The notes: generated from the sequence alone by a model not told the origin. A stretch of DNA of 64,000 nucleotides from Methylomicrobium sp035916875 (GCF_035916875.1 NZ_JAXUHN010000086.1:31402-95401); one strand, 5' to 3'; counted from the first letter of the stretch, positions 17,411 to 28,400 are shown. A program made the numbers and translations.

Positions 17411-18370
17411 TTACGCAAGCAGCATGCGGAGGGACGGATTTTTGAGTTGTTGACAGAGATAGTCATCGAGTTTCTCTTGTTTCTATTGATATACCGTTCG
17501 CCTCGGGGCGTAGGCGAATTGCTTTAGCCGTCCCCAGACCAAACGCACTGGCAATAGGATTGCGCTGAATGCGGGTTTTGCGGTATTGACAGCGTTTCAG
17601 GCCATTGACCTGCTTGCCTTCGCGGTGCAGTTGCTCGATCTTCCAGCGATAGCCGCAACCCTGGGGTACCGCCGCCGCGGAGTGCTGAATGTGATCGTTC
17701 GTGACGATCCCATCCGTGCGGTGGGTAGACACCTCAACCCGGAGCCACTACACCTTATGGGCTTTAGGAAAGCCTTTGCTCTTGATCCGTTTGCCGTGTC
17801 CTGTTCAGCCCGGCTCTATAGCAACGTATCGAGGCGTTGGCCGCGCACCGCCGGAATCATCCACGTGACGGCTCACTTTGAGAGGACAATAATAGACTTT
17901 CTGCAAGGATTCGATGAACAGCATCAAATCTTTTGTGGCGTACCAGGTATCTATCAGCACGGCATGAAACGGCAGCCGCATATGAGTGACCACGTTGCTG
18001 AGCATCTCGTGGACATGATCCAGTTTAGATTTGCCATCGCCGTCGGGATCATAGAGCCGGTAATCAATCAGCCAGAATTGATCTTGCTCCGGATTGACAT
18101 AGACGCATGCCGCGGATCAGGCCGTGCGTATTGCCGCTGTATTGGCAACGCACTCATTTGATCTGCCGGGAAAAGCCCTTATCAAGCACGGTATCGTCGA
18201 AGAGCAGATAGCCGCTCGGTGTGGTGACAATCTCGGCACGGACGTTATCCTCCATCAGCCGGTATCATCCATTCATGCCACAGGTAGCGGTTGATGGCAT
18301 CGTGACTGAAGGTCGGGGGGTAACCGGCAAAATAGGTTAACGTGTCATTGATCTGGCTGACCAGAAGAAA
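17411..18370 (-). pseudogene. IS701-like DDE transposase, frameshifted
   Basis: Pieces of one transposase appear in order along the minus strand but in different frames: FLLVSQINDTLTYFAGYPPT (from 18370), VLIDTWYATKDLMLFIESLQ (about 17890-17960), the WKIEQLHREGKQVNGLKRCQ segment (about 17590-17640) and the C-terminal KLDDYLCQQLKNPSLRMLLA ending at 17411. Several indels and an early stop break it. I find no clean terminal repeats or target duplications, so element boundaries are not called. Confidence 0.8.
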
Positions 18371-18493
18371 TTAGCAATAATCTAAGCATATCATGGTTGT
18401 ATGAGAGAATGATCAAGATCTTTTTGGCCTTCTCCACCTCATTATGTGCCTTTATCTATCAATCTTTTGTGCGTAAATACTGCTAGTGAACCG

Positions 18494-19504
18494 ATGTTGC
18501 AAAATCATAAAAACCTGGCTATATTAAATAAAAACAACAACCTACATTCATTATGTGTTGCACCTATGCTGGATTGGACGGATCGCCACTGCCGTTTTTT
18601 CCATCGCCTGATTTCGAAACAGGCACGCCTTTATACCGAGATGGTCACGACAGGGGCGTTGCTGCATGGCGATAGGCGGCGTTTTTTGCAATTTGATGCG
18701 AGCGAGCATCCGCTCGCCTTGCAATTGGGCGGCAGCGACCCAGCCGATCTGGCCGCCTGCGCGAGGATGGCCGAGGATTTCGGCTACGACGAGGTGAATC
18801 TGAATGTCGGCTGCCCGAGCGACCGGGTGCAGAACGGGCGTTTCGGCGCCTGTTTGATGGCAGAACCGGAATTGGTGGCCGAATGCGTCGCGGCGATGCG
18901 GAAAGCGGTTTCGATTCCGGTCACGGTCAAGTCGCGGATCGGCATCGACGACCGGGATTCCTACGAGGAACTGAGCGGATTCATCGGCACGGTCGCGGCG
19001 GCCGGCTGCGAGACTTTCATCGTGCATGCGCGCAAGGCCTGGCTGAAGGGCTTGTCGCCGAAGCAGAACCGGGAAGTGCCTCCACTGCGTTACGATGTGG
19101 TCTACCGCCTGAAACAAGATTTTCCGGCCCTGCAGATCGTGCTGAACGGCGGCATCACCACGCTCGAACAGGCGGAAGACGTACTACGGACTGGAGTCGA
19201 CGGCGTGATGGTCGGGCGGGAGATTTATCACAATCCTTACTTATTGGCCGAGGTCGACCGACGTCTGTACGGCACAGCAACCGAAGCGATCACGCGCACG
19301 GAGATCATCGAAAAATTGTTGCCATATATCGAGCAGCAACGGGCCGAAGGCGTGCGTCTGCACAGCGTCACCCGGCATATCCTCGGCCTGTTTCACGGCG
19401 AGCCCGGCGCCAGGTCCTGGCGCCGGCATCTCAGCGAACACGCGGTCAAATACGACGCGGACGTCTCGGTTGTCCGCGAAGCATTAAATTTCACCATTCA
19501 ATGA
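18494..19504 (+). CDS. dusA: tRNA-dihydrouridine(20/20a) synthase
   Basis: A 336-residue flavoprotein that reduces uridines 20/20a in the tRNA D-loop with NADPH. The N-terminal CVAPMLDWTDRHCRFFHR is diagnostic for DusA. The FMN-binding TIM barrel shows LQLGGSDP, the catalytic cysteine in NVGCPSDRVQNGRFGACLM, KSRIGIDDRDSYEEL, FIVHARKAWLKGLSPKQNR, LNGGI and GVMVGREIYHNPY. I start at the ATG at 18494; a GTG 48 bases upstream in frame would add residues unlike the family. It is the first intact gene after the mobile-element block and is followed closely by folE on the same strand. Confidence 0.95.
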   Translation: MLQNHKNLAILNKNNNLHSLCVAPMLDWTDRHCRFFHRLISKQARLYTEMVTTGALLHGDRRRFLQFDASEHPLALQLGGSDPADLAACARMAEDFGYDEVNLNVGCPSDRVQNGRFGACLMAEPELVAECVAAMRKAVSIPVTVKSRIGIDDRDSYEELSGFIGTVAAAGCETFIVHARKAWLKGLSPKQNREVPPLRYDVVYRLKQDFPALQIVLNGGITTLEQAEDVLRTGVDGVMVGREIYHNPYLLAEVDRRLYGTATEAITRTEIIEKLLPYIEQQRAEGVRLHSVTRHILGLFHGEPGARSWRRHLSEHAVKYDADVSVVREALNFTIQ

Positions 19505-19543
19505 TGTATACTGCGTCGACTTTTTAATATTGAGAACTGCATT

Positions 19544-20086
19544 GTGGAAGAGTATTTTTCGAAGATTATCGCCGCGGTGGGCGAGGATCTGAACCGCGAG
19601 GGTCTGATCGATACGCCGAAACGCGCCGCCGAGGCGTTTAAATTTTTGAATAACGGTTACGAAAAAAACCTTGACGAGGTCTTGAACAACGCGGTTTTCA
19701 CCGCCGATACCGAAGACATGGTAATCGTGAAGGACATCGAACTATATTCGCTGTGTGAGCACCATCTGTTGCCGTTCATCGGCAAGTGCCATGTCGGCTA
19801 TCTGCCGCGCGGCAAGGTGCTGGGCCTGTCGAAAGTCGCGCGGATCGTCGACATGTACGCCCGGCGTCTGCAAATCCAGGAAAAGCTTACCAAGCAGATT
19901 GCCGATGCGATTGAGCATGCGGTCGACGCCAAAGGCGTCGCGGTCGTGATCGAGGCGAAACATTTATGCATGATGATGCGCGGCGTCGAAAAACAAAACT
20001 CGGTAATGACGACTTCGGTGATGACCGGCATCTTCCGCAAGGAAATGAATACACGTTCGGAATTCTTGAATCTGATCAACCGCTAG
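19544..20086 (+). CDS. folE: GTP cyclohydrolase I
   Basis: A 180-residue enzyme that converts GTP to dihydroneopterin triphosphate, the first step of tetrahydrofolate synthesis. Clear motifs are DTPKRAAEAFKFL, the zinc-binding and active-site ELYSLCEHHLLPFIGKCHVG, the family signature LGLSKVARIVDMYARRLQ, and HLCMMMRGV with the second zinc cysteine. It starts with GTG, about 40 bases after dusA, and ends seven bases before hemH, so the three may be cotranscribed. The length matches short bacterial FolE proteins. Confidence 0.96.
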   Translation: MEEYFSKIIAAVGEDLNREGLIDTPKRAAEAFKFLNNGYEKNLDEVLNNAVFTADTEDMVIVKDIELYSLCEHHLLPFIGKCHVGYLPRGKVLGLSKVARIVDMYARRLQIQEKLTKQIADAIEHAVDAKGVAVVIEAKHLCMMMRGVEKQNSVMTTSVMTGIFRKEMNTRSEFLNLINR

Positions 20087-20093
20087 GCGCCGC

Positions 20094-21062
20094 ATGACGA
20101 CGAAGAAAACCGGGGTATTGCTGGTCAATCTGGGTTCCCCGACGGAACCGACCACTGCGGCGGTCCGACGATTTTTAAAGGAGTTTCTTTGGGACCCGCG
20201 CGTCGTTAATCTGCCACGGCCGCTATGGTGGCTGATTCTGCATCTGTTTGTGCTGCCGCTGCGTCCGCGCCGGTCTTTTTTGGCTTACCGTAAAGTCTGG
20301 GACGAAAAGGGTTCGCCGCTAATTTATCTGACCCGGCAGCTTCGCGAAAAAGTGGCGGCCAGACTGGCGGCGCAAGGCACGCTGGTACGCGATGCGATGC
20401 GCTATGGCGAACCGACCATCGCGGGTCAATTGCTCGCCTTTAAAGGAGACGGCATCGACAGACTGGTGATTCTGCCGCTGTATCCACAATATTCTTCAAC
20501 CACAACCGCATCGGTGTTCGACGCGGTTGCCGATGAATTGTCCAAATGGCGGCATATTCCCGAGGTCCGCTTCATCAGCGATTATTATCGCGATCCGGGC
20601 TACATTGCGGCGGTCGCCAAATCGATCGAACATAGCTGGCATTTACACGGCAAGCACGAATTGCTGTTGATGTCGTTTCACGGCCTGCCGGAAGTCCTGA
20701 CCGAATGGGGCGATCCGTACTTCAAGCATTGCGAGCAAACAGCCGCTCGGATCGCGAAACAGCTTTCGCTGCAAGATCACGAATGGCGGATGGTGTTTCA
20801 ATCGCGCTTCGGCAAAACCGAATGGCTGAAACCGTATTGCCTGGACACATTGCAGGCCCTGCCCGGACAAGGCATCAAAACGGTCGATATCGTCTGCCCC
20901 GGATTTGCGGTCGATTGCCTGGAGACGCTCGAAGAGATCGCGATCGCGAACAAAGAAGAATTCCTCAAGGCGGGCGGCAGCACCTGCCATTATATTCCGG
21001 CTTTGAACGATTCGGATACGCATGTGGATGTGCTCGTCAACCTGCTGGCGTCATACGATTAA
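20094..21062 (+). CDS. hemH: Ferrochelatase
   Basis: A 322-residue enzyme that inserts Fe2+ into protoporphyrin IX, the last step of haem synthesis. It opens with GVLLVNLGSPTEPT, and has the metal-site histidine in LLMSFHGLPE and the conserved glutamates in VCPGFAVDCLETLEEI. KVWDEKGSPL and LPLYPQYSSTTTASVFDA are also typical. The length equals that of enterobacterial HemH. It begins seven bases after folE on the same strand, suggesting a shared transcript; I see no biochemical link that demands this pairing. Confidence 0.97.
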   Translation: MTTKKTGVLLVNLGSPTEPTTAAVRRFLKEFLWDPRVVNLPRPLWWLILHLFVLPLRPRRSFLAYRKVWDEKGSPLIYLTRQLREKVAARLAAQGTLVRDAMRYGEPTIAGQLLAFKGDGIDRLVILPLYPQYSSTTTASVFDAVADELSKWRHIPEVRFISDYYRDPGYIAAVAKSIEHSWHLHGKHELLLMSFHGLPEVLTEWGDPYFKHCEQTAARIAKQLSLQDHEWRMVFQSRFGKTEWLKPYCLDTLQALPGQGIKTVDIVCPGFAVDCLETLEEIAIANKEEFLKAGGSTCHYIPALNDSDTHVDVLVNLLASYD

Positions 21063-21171
21063 CCACTAGAACGAAGACGCCATGCGGAGTCGCGGGCATC
21101 GAAGCGCATTCCTCGGCCCGTAGCTCTTGATCGAGGCAACGTTAGTTTGATTTTATAACGAGAGATCACCG

Positions 21172-22743
21172 ATGACGGAAACGATATTACAAAGCTGGCA
21201 AAATACCTGGCCCGAGATTAAATCCACCCGGCCTTTGGATACCGGAACCGGCGTAATCGATGCGAGCGCTTTCAATACGATCGAAGTCGATAACCTTTTC
21301 GAATCGGTCAATCATTGCTCGACTACGCTCGGACAGGCGTTTTTGTACCGCTCGCTGTCCCGACCTCTGGATGATCTTGAGCAACTCAACGCAAAGCAGG
21401 AAGCTGTGGCGGAAATCCATCACAATCAGCCGCTGCGTGAAGCGCTCGAACGTCTCATGCAACATGGGGCCGATACCGAAAAAAATCTGTATATGCTGTT
21501 GTATGCGGAATTTGTCGGTTCGTTCGGCTCCGCGCGCGGCCAGCATGAAATCGAGGGTTACGGCTATGCGCAATATAAACGCGGCGTGCGTTTCATGCTT
21601 GATCTGGTCGATGGCATTCGCCAGATCGAAGCGCCCAAAAGCCGCTTCCTGAACGGCGTCTTCGACAAAATCCACGCCTTTGCGGCAAGCCGCGATTATT
21701 CGCTGATGGCCGGGCCGGTCTATGTAACCGAAGGCGTGATTCAAGCGAAGGAGGAAAAGCAAGGCTGGTTTCCGATTTCGGTGATTTTCAAGCCTCGCCT
21801 GTTCAAGCCATTGATCTTCATCGCTCTGGCCTTTCTTCTAGGACTGCTGCCGATGGCGATGAGCATCACCACACCGGCGCAGATCATTTTCTTCGCGCCG
21901 CTGTTTCTGGTCTATTTTCCGATCGTCGGCGGCTACGACCGCGACAATTGCATTATTCCCCTGCGCAATCAGTTTCGCAGTTCGCACGCGGTTGGCGAAG
22001 CGCTGGACGCACTGGGGCAATTGGACGAATTGCTGTCCTTCATCAAATTCTCGGAAGCCTTCGGCGGCGACATGGTGCTACCGAAGTTGATCGATGCTCC
22101 ACATCACCGGATCAATCTGGCCGCGGCTAGAAATCCGGTACTCGGCAAGGCCAATCCGAACTATGTCGCGAACGATTTTGTGCTCGACGACGACAAGCTG
22201 GTATTGGTCACGGGACCCAACAGCGGCGGCAAGACCGCTTTCTGCAAAACAATTACGCAAATCCAGTTGCTCGCGCAGATCAGTTGTTATGTGCCGGCCA
22301 AGGCCGCGACACTGACCATAGCCGATCGAATTTTTTATCAAGCGCCCGAAATCAGTCATCTTGTCGACGGCGAAGGCCGTTTCGGCACCGAATTGAAACG
22401 CACCAAGGACATTTTCCTCGCGACCACCGCGAAAAGCCTGGTCGTACTCGACGAGATGTCGGAAGGCACCACTTTCGAGGAAAAAATGGAATCATCGACG
22501 AACGTGCTGACCGGCTTTTACCGCAAGGGCAACAGCACGGTGCTGATCACCCACAATCATCAACTGGTCGACCATTTCATCGAACAAGGCATGGGCATCG
22601 CCAAACAGGTCGAATTCGCGCATGAGGCGCCGACTTACCGATTGATTCCTGGCATTTCGCGCGTCAGCCATGCCGACCGCGTGGCCAAGAAAATCGGCTT
22701 TTCGAAAGAAGATATCGACAACTATCTGGCGGGTTCATCATGA
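21172..22743 (+). CDS. Membrane-anchored MutS-like ATPase
   Basis: A 523-residue protein. Its C-terminus is a MutS ATPase domain with Walker A GPNSGGKT (about residue 349), Walker B LVVLDEMSEGTTFEEK (about 424) and the H-loop STVLITHNHQLVDHF. The N-terminal 200 residues resemble MutS core/lever segments (DNLFESVNHCSTTLGQAFLY, SLSRPLDDLEQLNAKQEAV). Between them are two adjacent membrane helices (LIFIALAFLLGLLPMAM and IIFFAPLFLVYFPIV, about 212-258). The mismatch-binding domain of true MutS is missing, so classical mismatch repair is unlikely. Its stop overlaps the purT start (ATGA), so the two are translationally coupled. Function is unknown; it is probably an inner-membrane ATPase acting on nucleic acid. 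Confidence 0.85.
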   Translation: MTETILQSWQNTWPEIKSTRPLDTGTGVIDASAFNTIEVDNLFESVNHCSTTLGQAFLYRSLSRPLDDLEQLNAKQEAVAEIHHNQPLREALERLMQHGADTEKNLYMLLYAEFVGSFGSARGQHEIEGYGYAQYKRGVRFMLDLVDGIRQIEAPKSRFLNGVFDKIHAFAASRDYSLMAGPVYVTEGVIQAKEEKQGWFPISVIFKPRLFKPLIFIALAFLLGLLPMAMSITTPAQIIFFAPLFLVYFPIVGGYDRDNCIIPLRNQFRSSHAVGEALDALGQLDELLSFIKFSEAFGGDMVLPKLIDAPHHRINLAAARNPVLGKANPNYVANDFVLDDDKLVLVTGPNSGGKTAFCKTITQIQLLAQISCYVPAKAATLTIADRIFYQAPEISHLVDGEGRFGTELKRTKDIFLATTAKSLVVLDEMSEGTTFEEKMESSTNVLTGFYRKGNSTVLITHNHQLVDHFIEQGMGIAKQVEFAHEAPTYRLIPGISRVSHADRVAKKIGFSKEDIDNYLAGSS

Positions 22744-23939
22744 AAATAGGCACCGCATTATCGAACAGCGCCACCAAGGCCCTCTTGCTCGGCAGCGGAG
22801 AACTCGGCAAGGAACTGGTCATTTCGTTGCAGCGCTACGGCATTGAAGTGATCGCCGTGGACCGCTATGCGGATGCCCCCGCGATGCACGTCGCGCATCG
22901 CAGTCATGTAATCGACATGACCGATGGCGAGGCGGTCAAAAAAATCATCGCACTTGAAGCACCTGATTTCATCATTCCCGAAATCGAAGCGATCGCGACC
23001 GATGCGCTCGCCGACATCGAACGGCAAGGCATCGGCACCGTCGTGCCGAATGCGCGCGCAATTCAATTAACGATGAACCGCGAAGGCATCCGCACGCTCG
23101 CCGCGGAAGAGCTCAAGCTGCCGACCTCCGCTTATGCATTCGCGGAAAGTTTCGCTGAGTTGAAAAACGCCGTCGATCAAAAAATAGGCTATCCTTGCTT
23201 CATTAAGCCGACGATGTCATCATCCGGCAAGGGCCAGTCGATGGTCAAAGGCCCCGAGCAATTGGAAGCGGCCTGGAACTATGCGAAAGCCAGCGGCCGG
23301 GTCGATACCGGCAAGGTGATCGTCGAAGCCAAGATCGATTTCGATTTCGAGATTACCTTGCTGACCGTGCGTGCGTTGAATCCAAACGGCGAGATCGAGA
23401 CCTATTTTTGCGCACCGATTGGTCACCGTCAGGAACACGGCGACTACCGCGAAAGCTGGCAGCCGCAGCCGATGACGTCCGCGGCGATTAAAGCATCGCA
23501 GGAGATTGCGTTTAAGGTCACCGGCGCGATCGGCGGACGCGGTATTTTTGGCGTCGAGTTGTTCGTGAAGGGCGATAATGTCTGGTTTAGTGAAGTAAGT
23601 CCCAGACCGCACGACACAGGTATGGCTACAATGATTACTCAACAACAGAATGAATTTGAACTGCATGCCCGAGCAATTCTTGGCTTGCCGGTCGATACCG
23701 GACTATTGAGAATCGGCGCGAGCGCCGTTATATTGAGCCGGGAAGAAGCCGTCGATGTGGTTTATGAAGGGCTCGCAGCCGCATTGAGCGTGCCGGGCAG
23801 CGAAATCCGTCTGTTCGGTAAACCGCGCGCCTTGGTCAACCGGCGCATGGGCGTAGCTTTGGCAAGCGCGGAAACAATAGAAGAAGCGAGAGAAAAAGCG
23901 GTTAAAGCCGCCAGCTTGGTCATTATCAATTCAGGATAA
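22740..23939 (+). CDS. purT: Formate-dependent phosphoribosylglycinamide formyltransferase
   Basis: A 399-residue ATP-grasp enzyme. It makes formyl-GAR from GAR, formate and ATP, bypassing the folate-dependent PurN step of purine synthesis. Seen are the N-terminal ALLLGSGELGKELVISLQR, PEIEAIATDAL, the ATP-grasp lid CFIKPTMSSSGKGQS, and GIFGVELFVKGDNVWFSEVS plus PRPHDTGM carrying metal and substrate ligands. The ATG overlaps the stop of the upstream MutS-like gene. Formate use is attractive in a one-carbon organism, but PurT is also common elsewhere. Confidence 0.97.
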   Translation: MKIGTALSNSATKALLLGSGELGKELVISLQRYGIEVIAVDRYADAPAMHVAHRSHVIDMTDGEAVKKIIALEAPDFIIPEIEAIATDALADIERQGIGTVVPNARAIQLTMNREGIRTLAAEELKLPTSAYAFAESFAELKNAVDQKIGYPCFIKPTMSSSGKGQSMVKGPEQLEAAWNYAKASGRVDTGKVIVEAKIDFDFEITLLTVRALNPNGEIETYFCAPIGHRQEHGDYRESWQPQPMTSAAIKASQEIAFKVTGAIGGRGIFGVELFVKGDNVWFSEVSPRPHDTGMATMITQQQNEFELHARAILGLPVDTGLLRIGASAVILSREEAVDVVYEGLAAALSVPGSEIRLFGKPRALVNRRMGVALASAETIEEAREKAVKAASLVIINSG

Positions 23940-23949
23940 AGGTGGAGTC

Positions 23950-24555
23950 ATGCTGAGATTAGCCACAGTTTTAATCACCCTAAGCATATCCGGTGAAGCG
24001 CTGGCCGACATTTATAAATATGTCGATAGTTCCGGCCGCACCTACTATACCAATATTAAATCTGAAAACACCCCGTACAAGCGCATCATGGTAACGAAAT
24101 CTTACTATTATGCTCGACCCGCTCCTGCCATGGCGGGTTACAGAAGCTACCTCGGAGACCAAAACAAGCGAAAATTCAGCGATCTGATCAATGAAGCGGC
24201 TTACCGTCATCAGGTCGATCCGAAACTGGTGCATGCAGTAATCCAGACTGAATCGGCCTATAACGCCGGCGCGGTTTCATCGGCCGGCGCGGTCGGCTTG
24301 ATGCAGTTGATGCCGGACACCGCGAGGCGCTACGGCGTCGACGACCGCCGCAATCCGGATCAAAATATCGACGGCGGCACGCATTATTTGCGAGACCTGA
24401 TCCAAATGTTCAGTCCGAATCTGGAACTGGCTGTTGCCGCATATAATGCCGGCGAAAACGCGGTCATCAAACACAATTACTCGATTCCGCCATACCCCGA
24501 AACTCGCAACTATGTAAGGCAGGTTTTGGCGGCGTATAATCGCTTGTCTTTATAA
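23950..24555 (+). CDS. Lytic transglycosylase with DUF4124 and SLT domains
   Basis: A 201-residue exported protein. Residues 1-19 form a signal peptide ending ALA. A short DUF4124-like segment (DIYKYVDSSGRTYYTN) follows, then an SLT goose-lysozyme-like domain from about 78. The catalytic glutamate is in VIQTESAYNAGAVSSAGAVG, followed by LMQLMPDTARRYGV and the AVAAYNAGENAV signature. It cleaves the glycan strand of peptidoglycan, forming 1,6-anhydro-muropeptides, in the periplasm. It starts ten bases after purT on the same strand and ends facing the convergent aldolase-like gene. Confidence 0.93.
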   Translation: MLRLATVLITLSISGEALADIYKYVDSSGRTYYTNIKSENTPYKRIMVTKSYYYARPAPAMAGYRSYLGDQNKRKFSDLINEAAYRHQVDPKLVHAVIQTESAYNAGAVSSAGAVGLMQLMPDTARRYGVDDRRNPDQNIDGGTHYLRDLIQMFSPNLELAVAAYNAGENAVIKHNYSIPPYPETRNYVRQVLAAYNRLSL

Positions 24556-24613
24556 AACTTACGCGCCCCGTTTTTAGACGAGCGCGGCAGGCAAAGGCGT
24601 TGAGTTTAGCCGT

Positions 24614-25285
24614 TCATCCCGAATGTGCCGAGTCATTGCCGACTTCGCCCTTCGACTCAAAAGAATCGGCCAGCGAAAGTGCCTTTGCCAACCAGCGCGT
24701 CATCAGCCAGCACGCTTGCTCCGGTGTCTGGCCGTAGGTCAACAAGCCGTCCCGATGCCCCAGCATTACAATTACACCCTGCCCCGGATGACTTTCAACC
24801 AGTGCGCCAACCGCTTGCGCCATTGCCGGCGTTCCGTATGCGATGCCGGCCTCCACGCAAGGCAGTTTCAATGCTACGGCGTTCCGCCAGACACCCGGAC
24901 TATGGCCGTGCGCAACGCAACAAACCGTTGGGTTGGCACTGTAAACGGCCGCGTGCGTCAAGGCTTCCGACGAGGGCGGTAGCGGTCCTTCGGCAGAAAG
25001 ATAATTCTGATCGGGGCGCGCCTGCAATACGCAAGCGTAGTGTGCAGCTGTCAACTGAGGAATATGCCCAGTTTGGGTGCCGGTGATCAAAAAGCTGCCC
25101 GCATCGAGACGAAGGCTTAAGTTTCCGTAGCCCAACCCGTCATAGCGCGCGCCATCCTGCCCGATCATTCCGAGCCGCCAGAGCAGGCTGCGCCAGGCGT
25201 TCAGCTCGGCAAAACCAGCCTCTATTCGGGCAGGCGCAACCTGATAATCCAGGCGGAATTTGATGACGCCTTCCTGTTCGGCCAT
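24614..25285 (-). CDS. Class II aldolase/adducin family protein
   Basis: A 223-residue member of the zinc-dependent aldolase/epimerase/dehydratase superfamily. The fold is marked by GYGNLSLRLDAGSFLITGTQTG, the metal-binding pair AHGHSPG, the GIAYGTPAMAQAV turn and the later ligand region VIVMLGHRDGLLTYG. Relatives include L-fuculose-phosphate aldolase and methylthioribulose-phosphate dehydratase. No sugar or methionine-salvage genes stand nearby, so I do not assign a substrate. It is convergent with the lytic transglycosylase and divergent from the GGDEF/EAL gene. Confidence 0.85.
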   Translation of the reverse strand: MAEQEGVIKFRLDYQVAPARIEAGFAELNAWRSLLWRLGMIGQDGARYDGLGYGNLSLRLDAGSFLITGTQTGHIPQLTAAHYACVLQARPDQNYLSAEGPLPPSSEALTHAAVYSANPTVCCVAHGHSPGVWRNAVALKLPCVEAGIAYGTPAMAQAVGALVESHPGQGVIVMLGHRDGLLTYGQTPEQACWLMTRWLAKALSLADSFESKGEVGNDSAHSG

Positions 25286-25482
25286 TGTGTCGGTTTACGT
25301 GTTTGGATAAGAAAATTATTTACGTCTGCTTTGCACAGAATTTGCGTCTACACTTGGAATACTAATCGGATTTTATCATCGATATAACAATCTCGATGAC
25401 TATAAAAATAGATACAAACAGCCCAATTTATCGTGGTTTACTGATGCCGCACGGCAAAGAGCTTAGGAGACTGTAATTTTCG

Positions 25483-28400
25483 ATGGAAAAGAGTAAACAC
25501 CATTTTGCAGTTGAAGAAGAACTTTGCAAAATCGAAAAGCAGTTAACTCTGGCTCAATCCGTGGCGGGCTTTGGCATTTGGGATTGGGATATTCAATCCG
25601 ACCAGATTTCTCTCAGTCCCGCGTATTTAAAACAGCTCGGGCTTCCGGAAGATAGCCGGCAAAGCCATCAAGATTTTCTGGCTATGGTCCATCCGGACGA
25701 CAGAAGCATTATTGATAAACAACTACAAAACTCGTTAGCCGGAACGCAATCCGACGACGCGGTTGAGTTTCGACTGATCCGCGCGGATGGCGCTGAGCGC
25801 TGGTTTGCCTCCAAAGACCGGTTTATTTTTGAGAATGGCAAGCCTATCCGAGCGCTTGGCATCCTGGTCGACATCACCGGGCACAAACTGAAGGAAACCC
25901 GGATTCAGTTACTCAATCAAGTTTATGCGGCGGTAGCCCAAACTAATCGACTTGCAAGACACGCAAAGAACTCTAGCGAACTGTTTGATGCCGTATGCCG
26001 CATCGCGGTTGATCACGGAGGCATGAAAATGGCGTGGATCGGCAGAAATTATCCCGAAAATGACTGCATTGAAGTTATCGCTTGCCATGGCGCCCATCTG
26101 GACTATCTGGATGATATTGTTATTTCCGTAAGACCCGATATTCCTGAAGGACAGGGCCCTACCGGCACCGCGTTGCGTGAAGGGCGCGCGGTTCTGCTCC
26201 AGGATTTTTCTGAAAGTCCCACAACCATCCCATGGCAGGCTCGTTCCCTTGCCTCAGGCAATTGGCAAGCGAGCGCGGCATTTCCCATTGTGAGAAACGG
26301 GACGCCTTATGCCGTCCTGACTCTTTTCCACGCTGAAAAAAATGCCTTTAACGAACTGATCGTCAGCCTGTTGAATGTGATGGTTGACGAGATTGGTTTA
26401 GCGCTTGACGCCCTCGATGCCGAAACCGAACGTCAAAATATCCTGCGGGAGCTTCGTTATAGCGAAGAGCGATACCGTTTGTTGCTCAATTTAGTGCCCG
26501 ATCAAATATGGATAGCACAACCCGATGGACGACTCGATTATGCCAACCAGCGAGCGCTCGATTATTTCGGCTTAAGCCTGGATGAAATGCTTGGTCATGG
26601 CTGGGAAAACATTGTCCACCTCGAAGATTACCCACGCGTATTAGCGGCTTTGTCGGAATCGCTGCTAACGGGTAAAAACTTCGAAGGAGAATACAGAATC
26701 GTGCACCATTCCGGCGAATACCGCTGGTGTGCGGCCAGAGCGCATCCCTCGTTTGATGATGATGGCCATATCCAGAAGTGGTACGGCATTACCACCGATA
26801 TTACCGAGCGAAAGCAAGCCGAGGAACGGCAACGGTTAACAGCCCGTATTTTTGATTCCACATTGGAAGGCATTATCGTCACCGACGCCTCTCATCATAT
26901 CATCGAGGTCAACGACGCCTTCATGCAGATCACCGGCTACACACGCGAGGACGTAATCGGAAAAACCCCCCGAATTTTGAAATCCTGTCATCATGGGCCG
27001 GAGTTTTATCAGGAAATGTGGCAGGCGATCAATAGAACGAGTCACTGGAGTGGAGAAATCTGGAATCGCCGTAAAGACGGCGAGGTGTATCCGGAATGGA
27101 CCACGATTTCGGCCATAACCGATGATAACGGCAAGGTCAGTCATTACGTCGGGATTTCATCAGATATTACCCTGCTGAAACAACATGAACAGCAACTCGA
27201 GTTCATGGCGCATTATGATCCGTTGACCGGCATACCCAATCGCGTATTGCTCGTTGATCGCATGCAATTAGCTCTGGCGCGGGCACGCCGCGAACACAAT
27301 CTGCTGGCGGTTTGCTATCTGGATTTGGACGGCTTTAAGCCGATTAATGACACCTATGGCCACGATTCGGGGGACATCGTGTTGATTGAAATTGCCAACA
27401 GGCTCAGCCACTCCTTACGCGGCGCGGATACCGTGGCGCGACTGGGCGGCGATGAATTCGTCATTCTATTGCAGGGAATCGAGAATGTCGAGGACTGCCA
27501 GAACAGCCTGAATAGGCTGATATCGATTATCGCTCAAACCATTTTTCTTCAAGGCCAACCTTTTATATTCACCGCCAGCATTGGCGTCACACTTTATCCT
27601 CAAGATAATGAAGATCCCGATACGTTGATTCGCCATGCCGACCAAGCCATGTATCTTGCCAAAAAATTAGGAAAAAATCGTTACCATATTTTCGATCCGG
27701 CCGAAGATGTTCTGCTCAAAACGCATATCGAGAAAATATCGATAATAGAACAAGGGTTTATTGATCAGCAATTCGAAATGTACTATCAACCTAAGGTAGC
27801 ATTGGACCAATCACATATCGTGGGGGCTGAAGCGCTGATCCGTTGGCGTCACCCAGAGCGCGGTCTATTGCCGCCCAACGAATTTCTGCCCTTGATTGAA
27901 AACACCCCGTTGGATATTCAGATTGGCGAGTGGGTCATCAGTACGGTGTTGACGCAAATGGAACGCTGGCGTCACGAAGGACTTGCACTTGAAATCAGCT
28001 TCAATATCTCGGCGAATCATTTGCAATCACCGGAGTTCGTATCCAAATTAAAACAACAACTGGCGCTTTATCCCGATTTGCCGCCACATCAACTGCAAAT
28101 CGAAATATTAGAGACCGCGGCCTTAAGCGACATTGCAAAGGTATTAGGCATTATCAAAACTTGCGCGGCAATGGGAATCAGTTTTGCACTGGATGATTTC
28201 GGCACCGGTTATTCTTCTTTGGCTTATTTGCGTAGATTGCCGTTCAATACGATCAAAATAGATAAGAGCTTTGTGCGGGACATGCTGATAAATTCCGATG
28301 ACCGCGCCATTGTGCAAGGTGTTATCGCCTTGGCCGAAACCTTTAGTCGGGCCACGGTCGCTGAAGGAGTCGAAACCCAAGCTCACATGATCGCCTTACG

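Noticed and set aside
21063..21171. Possible tRNA in the hemH downstream gap
   Set aside because: No cloverleaf with a TTCGANTC arm and anticodon stem could be formed by eye.
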